DNA of 8,016 bases from an uncultured Alphaproteobacteria bacterium (lineage in GTDB: Bacteria > Pseudomonadota > Alphaproteobacteria > Micavibrionales > Micavibrionaceae): contig CAKZKV010000113.1 in assembly GCA_937124505.1 (NCBI GenBank), forward strand, positions 1 to 8,016. The letters are read 5' to 3'. Under the pieces are notes generated by a model. The model searched no databases. It was not told the origin of the DNA and worked only from the letters and a program-made list of their open reading frames with translations. Made by a program: the position numbers and the translations under genes. Shown here piece by piece: positions 5,871 through 8,016 of this stretch. The stretch's first letter is position 1; every line of letters begins with the position of its first letter.

Positions 5871-5899
5871 TTGACATGCTCTTTGAGCAGGCCTAATGT
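5871..5899 (+). promoter_or_regulatory. Possible promoter of the cysteine-rich protein gene
   Basis: A perfect -35 hexamer TTGACA (5871-5876) is followed after 17 bases by TAATGT (5894-5899), only a 3/6 match to the -10 consensus. It lies 11 bases outside the MITE-like element and 48 bases before the start codon. A short hairpin, GCTC-TTT-GAGC (5878-5888), lies within the spacer. The weak -10 makes this tentative. Confidence 0.3.
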
Positions 5900-5929
5900 T
5901 GAAAACGACCTCTATATAGAAAAATATTT

Positions 5930-5938
5930 AAAGGAGGG
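5930..5938 (+). promoter_or_regulatory. Strong ribosome binding site of the cysteine-rich protein gene
   Basis: AAAGGAGGG, nearly a full complement of the 16S rRNA 3' end, stands eight bases before ATG 5947. It is the best Shine-Dalgarno sequence in the window. It fixes the start of the downstream gene and suggests efficient translation. Confidence 0.8.
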
Positions 5939-5946
5939 TTCTGCTT

Positions 5947-6540
5947 ATGAAATACGCTCATTTTTTAGCTTTGGTATGCGTATTATGTCTGCCGATGCAA
6001 TCTGCGCTGGCGATCAATATCTGTACTGAAGAAAATACAGTAGAGGTGCACTCTCCAGATCGTTACATATGCGGCAATGGTATCTGCGAAACGGGTGAGG
6101 TCTGTGATGATGGGGAAAACAATAATGACTATGACCCTGATAAATGCCGCCCGGATTGCCGTCTTTACGGTTGCGGAGACGGGGTTACAGATACCGGGGA
6201 AGAATGCGATGCATATTTAAGTTATGGAGAACAAAACCGCCCGAATGTTTGTCGTAACGATTGTACGTTGCCGCGCTGCGGAGATGGTATTGTTGACGAT
6301 GCCGCTCCTTATAATGAAGAATGTGATGATGGCAATTTAGTTGATGGTGATGGTTGCTCGGCAAATTGCAAACTTCCAGTAAAAATACACAGCGGTCTCG
6401 CGCCGAGTGTCATTAAGCCACTAAGCAGACAAATAGTGCCTCAAAAACAAACCTCTGAAGTGGGGAAGCACGAAGAAGAGGCCAAGATTAAACTTTATAA
6501 AGAGCAAAAATTACTCTCTCCGTCCAAAGGAGAGAAATAA
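5947..6540 (+). CDS. Secreted cysteine-rich protein with three DUF4215-type (Myxococcus cysteine-rich) repeats
   Basis: A 197-residue exported protein. The signal peptide is [22 protein letters not shown], cleaved near residue 22. Three tandem repeats of about 30 residues follow: 42-71 ([18 protein letters not shown]...CRPDC), 76-106 ([15 protein letters not shown]...CRNDC) and 111-141 (CGDGIVDD...[18 protein letters not shown]). Each has the CGDG-x-x-x-x-GE-x-CDDGN-x-x-x-DGC-x-x-x-C pattern of the DUF4215/TIGR02232 repeats, best known from myxobacterial surface proteins. The four cysteines per repeat probably form disulfides outside the cytoplasm, and the acidic loops could bind calcium. The tail (142-197) is basic and charged, with no membrane anchor, sorting signal or barrel. 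The function of these repeats is not established; surface adhesion or structural roles are speculative. Base composition is more AT-rich than in hemB or lepA. Confidence 0.85.
   Translation: MKYAHFLALVCVLCLPMQSALAINICTEENTVEVHSPDRYICGNGICETGEVCDDGENNNDYDPDKCRPDCRLYGCGDGVTDTGEECDAYLSYGEQNRPNVCRNDCTLPRCGDGIVDDAAPYNEECDDGNLVDGDGCSANCKLPVKIHSGLAPSVIKPLSRQIVPQKQTSEVGKHEEEAKIKLYKEQKLLSPSKGEK
6515..6535 (+). repeat. Short hairpin at the 3' end of the cysteine-rich protein gene
   Basis: TCTCTCC (6515-6521) and GGAGAGA (6529-6535) form a 7-bp stem with a 7-base loop, overlapping the last codons (LSPSKGEK). The CTCTCC/GGAGAG arms recall the hairpins in the MITE-like element upstream. No T-run follows directly; a run of seven T's occurs about 45 bases later (6583-6589). 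It could help end or protect the mRNA. Confidence 0.35.
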
Positions 6541-6625
6541 GCACTTTTATCTGATTGATTTCAGGCCGTTAAATATAGCAGGTTTTTTTGTGTTGTAAGC
6601 GGGATGTCAGATATGCCATAACATA

Positions 6626-6644
6626 TGCTTTTTTGGTAAAAGCA
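6626..6644 (+). repeat. Small AT-rich hairpin before the 416-residue gene
   Basis: TGCTTTT (6626-6632) and AAAAGCA (6638-6644) form a 7-bp stem with a 5-base loop in the 135-bp gap between the cysteine-rich protein and the next gene. It is weak and not followed by a T-run. It may be incidental, or part of the 5' leader of the downstream gene. Confidence 0.3.
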
Positions 6645-6675
6645 AGAATACTTTGCATAAAAAAAGAGGGTGGGC

Positions 6676-7926
6676 ATGCTATCAAACAGAAGGAGTTATC
6701 GGACGTCTCTTTATTCCCTGCGGTGTAATGAGACAAGCTCTGCGCGGGAAGATCTTTTCAGGCTGGGTGGCATTGCCGTGACAATGAATGATCAGAGCGA
6801 TGCCAAAGGGGCCATCGGTATTTGTCTGACACCTGACCATGCCACACGTATCCTGGGAAAAGACATGTGGCATACCGATAAAAACGGCTTGCAAATCAGT
6901 CAAATGAGGGAAGAGCTGGCCCGTCCTGCTACCCAGTCTAAAAGATACTGGCGCACAGTTACAATCAACGACAGACAGTCTTTTGTTTATCTCAGCCTTG
7001 CCTGCGTCCGGCAAAACTGGGAGCGAATGCAGGTCAATCTGCCTGCGCCTTTGATGACGGGGCTGTCCAGAGAACTGGAATTACCAGTCTGGCCCTATAT
7101 TGAACTCAAGGGCAAAGGAAATAAACTCCTGCGTGCTGATTGGCGTCATTCTCTGCCCTATGTGCAGGTTGACGATATAGTAAATCAGGGAAATCCAGAG
7201 AGTGTGGCACGTGAAATAATGCGGCATGACAAGCCGCTTATTCTCTCCCGTGATTTGACAGGACGGAAAGCTTATTTTGCGCCCCTCTCGAGGGAAGATG
7301 TCTTTTCTGGTCGTGGTATTCGCAAGGAAGGTATGAGCGTAAGGGAGCTGCGCCAAAAAGAACTTAAAGGAAAAGACGGCCAGTCCATTCGTCCCGATAC
7401 CATGTATGTTGTTACATCTTATGACGATCACCCGAATAGTCATCCTGTGCCGCTTTTTTTGCTTTTTCACCCGGAGCCTGTTGCGCCTATAAAAGGCATT
7501 ATTGAAAATTCTTACTGTTTTATGCCTCTGGAAAGTTCTCCTGCAGCGGATTTTAAAACAGAATTCTGCGAGCATGCCGTTCCCAATCAGGTCTGTGTAG
7601 AAGCAGGTCTTGCGATTGCGGATAGCTTCAGGTTGGCTGTTGAAAATGAAAGCTGGGCAGGGCTAAATCTCAGAACTGCGCAGGGAGGAGATAAATTTAT
7701 AGGGGCAATCGGACGTCGAAGAATAGCCAACTTGCTTGAAAGAATCCCGCTTTCTCCGGTTCCTGCTGTCATTGGGCGTGCGATGCCATCTGTTCAGTAT
7801 GCGTCTGAATTATATGGGTTGTTTCGCGGGGACCATTTTTTATCCGGCGCCCCCGTTGATTACTGGCCTAAACAAAATGCAAAGACCTTGTCAGCAAATC
7901 TTCGTTCGCTTTTTGTGCAACTGTAA
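6676..7926 (+). CDS. Hypothetical protein of 416 residues, family not recognised
   Basis: I do not recognise this protein. It has no signal peptide or membrane helix, so it is probably cytoplasmic. It is mixed alpha/beta in character, rich in Arg and aromatic residues, with six scattered cysteines (7, 50, 110, 281, 298, 307) that form no obvious metal motif. Segments that might be useful for searches are residues 91-118 (YWRTVTINDRQSFVYLSLAC and following), 136-161 (around LPVWPYIELKGKG), the charged stretch 211-236 (GRGIRKEGMSVRELRQKELK), 244-265 (YVVTSYDDHPNSHPVPLFLL) and 311-331 (LAIADSFRLAVENESWAGLN). ATG 6676 is preceded by GAGGG six bases upstream; GTG 6670 is in frame but overlaps that ribosome binding site. 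The stop codon overlaps the start of a following gene (TAATG), so the two are likely translated together and may work as a pair. Confidence 0.8.
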   Translation: MLSNRRSYRTSLYSLRCNETSSAREDLFRLGGIAVTMNDQSDAKGAIGICLTPDHATRILGKDMWHTDKNGLQISQMREELARPATQSKRYWRTVTINDRQSFVYLSLACVRQNWERMQVNLPAPLMTGLSRELELPVWPYIELKGKGNKLLRADWRHSLPYVQVDDIVNQGNPESVAREIMRHDKPLILSRDLTGRKAYFAPLSREDVFSGRGIRKEGMSVRELRQKELKGKDGQSIRPDTMYVVTSYDDHPNSHPVPLFLLFHPEPVAPIKGIIENSYCFMPLESSPAADFKTEFCEHAVPNQVCVEAGLAIADSFRLAVENESWAGLNLRTAQGGDKFIGAIGRRRIANLLERIPLSPVPAVIGRAMPSVQYASELYGLFRGDHFLSGAPVDYWPKQNAKTLSANLRSLFVQL

Positions 7927-8016
7927 TGAGGAGAAATATTCAGGTGCAAGAAAAGGCAACAAAACTAAATAGTGTAGTCACGAGATTAAAAATGTGGGAT
8001 TCTATTTGCAACCAAA
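7926..8016 (+). CDS. Start of a gene coupled to the preceding one, cut by window edge
   Basis: An open frame runs from ATG 7926 to the window end (30 codons: MRRNIQVQEKATKLNSVVTR and so on). Its ATG shares the final A of the upstream TAA stop (TAATG), a common sign of translational reinitiation. An alternative start is GTG 7944 in the same frame, which has AGGAG (7929-7933) ten bases upstream and would give VQEKATKLNSVV. The fragment is too short to identify. The basic, hydrophilic start shows no signal peptide. That it is a real gene rests on the overlap, the Shine-Dalgarno sequence and the uninterrupted frame. Confidence 0.6.
   Translation, partial: MRRNIQVQEKATKLNSVVTRLKMWDSICNQ

Noticed and set aside
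5645..6029. Short frames on both strands across the MITE-like element
   Set aside because: They consist of the palindromic repeat itself, and one runs out of frame into the cysteine-rich protein gene, whose own start has a strong ribosome binding site.
6541..6675. Intrinsic terminator at the T-run near 6583-6589
   Set aside because: No stable GC-rich hairpin directly precedes the T-run; only weak AT-rich hairpins are nearby.
7081..7575. Minus-strand frame of 164 codons
   Set aside because: It is antisense to the 416-residue gene, which has a ribosome binding site and a coupled downstream start. The minus frame shows no ordered domain pattern.

Overview
The window looks like chromosomal DNA of a Gram-negative proteobacterium. 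An outer-membrane lipid A deacylase-type barrel, several signal peptides and a NADH dehydrogenase subunit E of the alphaproteobacterial/mitochondrial style (CTTTPC and VECLGACANAPM motifs) point that way. Alphaproteobacteria is my best guess, but it rests mainly on NuoE. The zinc-type cysteine cluster in HemB would be less usual for that class. No tRNA, rRNA, CRISPR array or complete insertion sequence is visible.

Left part (1-3230): the 5' end of lepA (minus strand, cut by the window edge) is divergent from a plus-strand cluster. The cluster holds a secreted alpha/beta hydrolase, hemB and hemC, with ends overlapping by 23 and 8 bases, so the three are probably translated from one mRNA. HemB and HemC catalyse consecutive steps of tetrapyrrole synthesis (5-aminolevulinate to porphobilinogen to hydroxymethylbilane). 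The hydrolase has no obvious link to heme.

Middle (3231-4531): a 118-bp imperfect palindrome sits between hemC and a convergent small two-helix membrane protein gene. A second palindromic repeat of the 'GTCATTGCGAG' type follows, then nuoE on the minus strand. NuoE is complete, but no other complex I gene is in view on either side.

Right part (4532-8016): an LpxR-like outer-membrane protein gene is divergent from nuoE. It is followed by a roughly 250-bp MITE-like element with 20-bp terminal inverted repeats, internal hairpins and an 8-bp flanking direct repeat. Next come a secreted cysteine-rich protein with three DUF4215-type repeats, a 416-residue protein of unrecognised family, and the start of another gene joined to it by a TAATG stop/start overlap.

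Most genes are ordinary housekeeping or envelope genes. The parts least explained are the unrecognised 416-residue protein with its coupled partner, the three different palindromic repeats in the gene gaps, the detached nuoE, and the hydrolase-hemB-hemC linkage. I found no convincing evidence of a new defence or mobile system.
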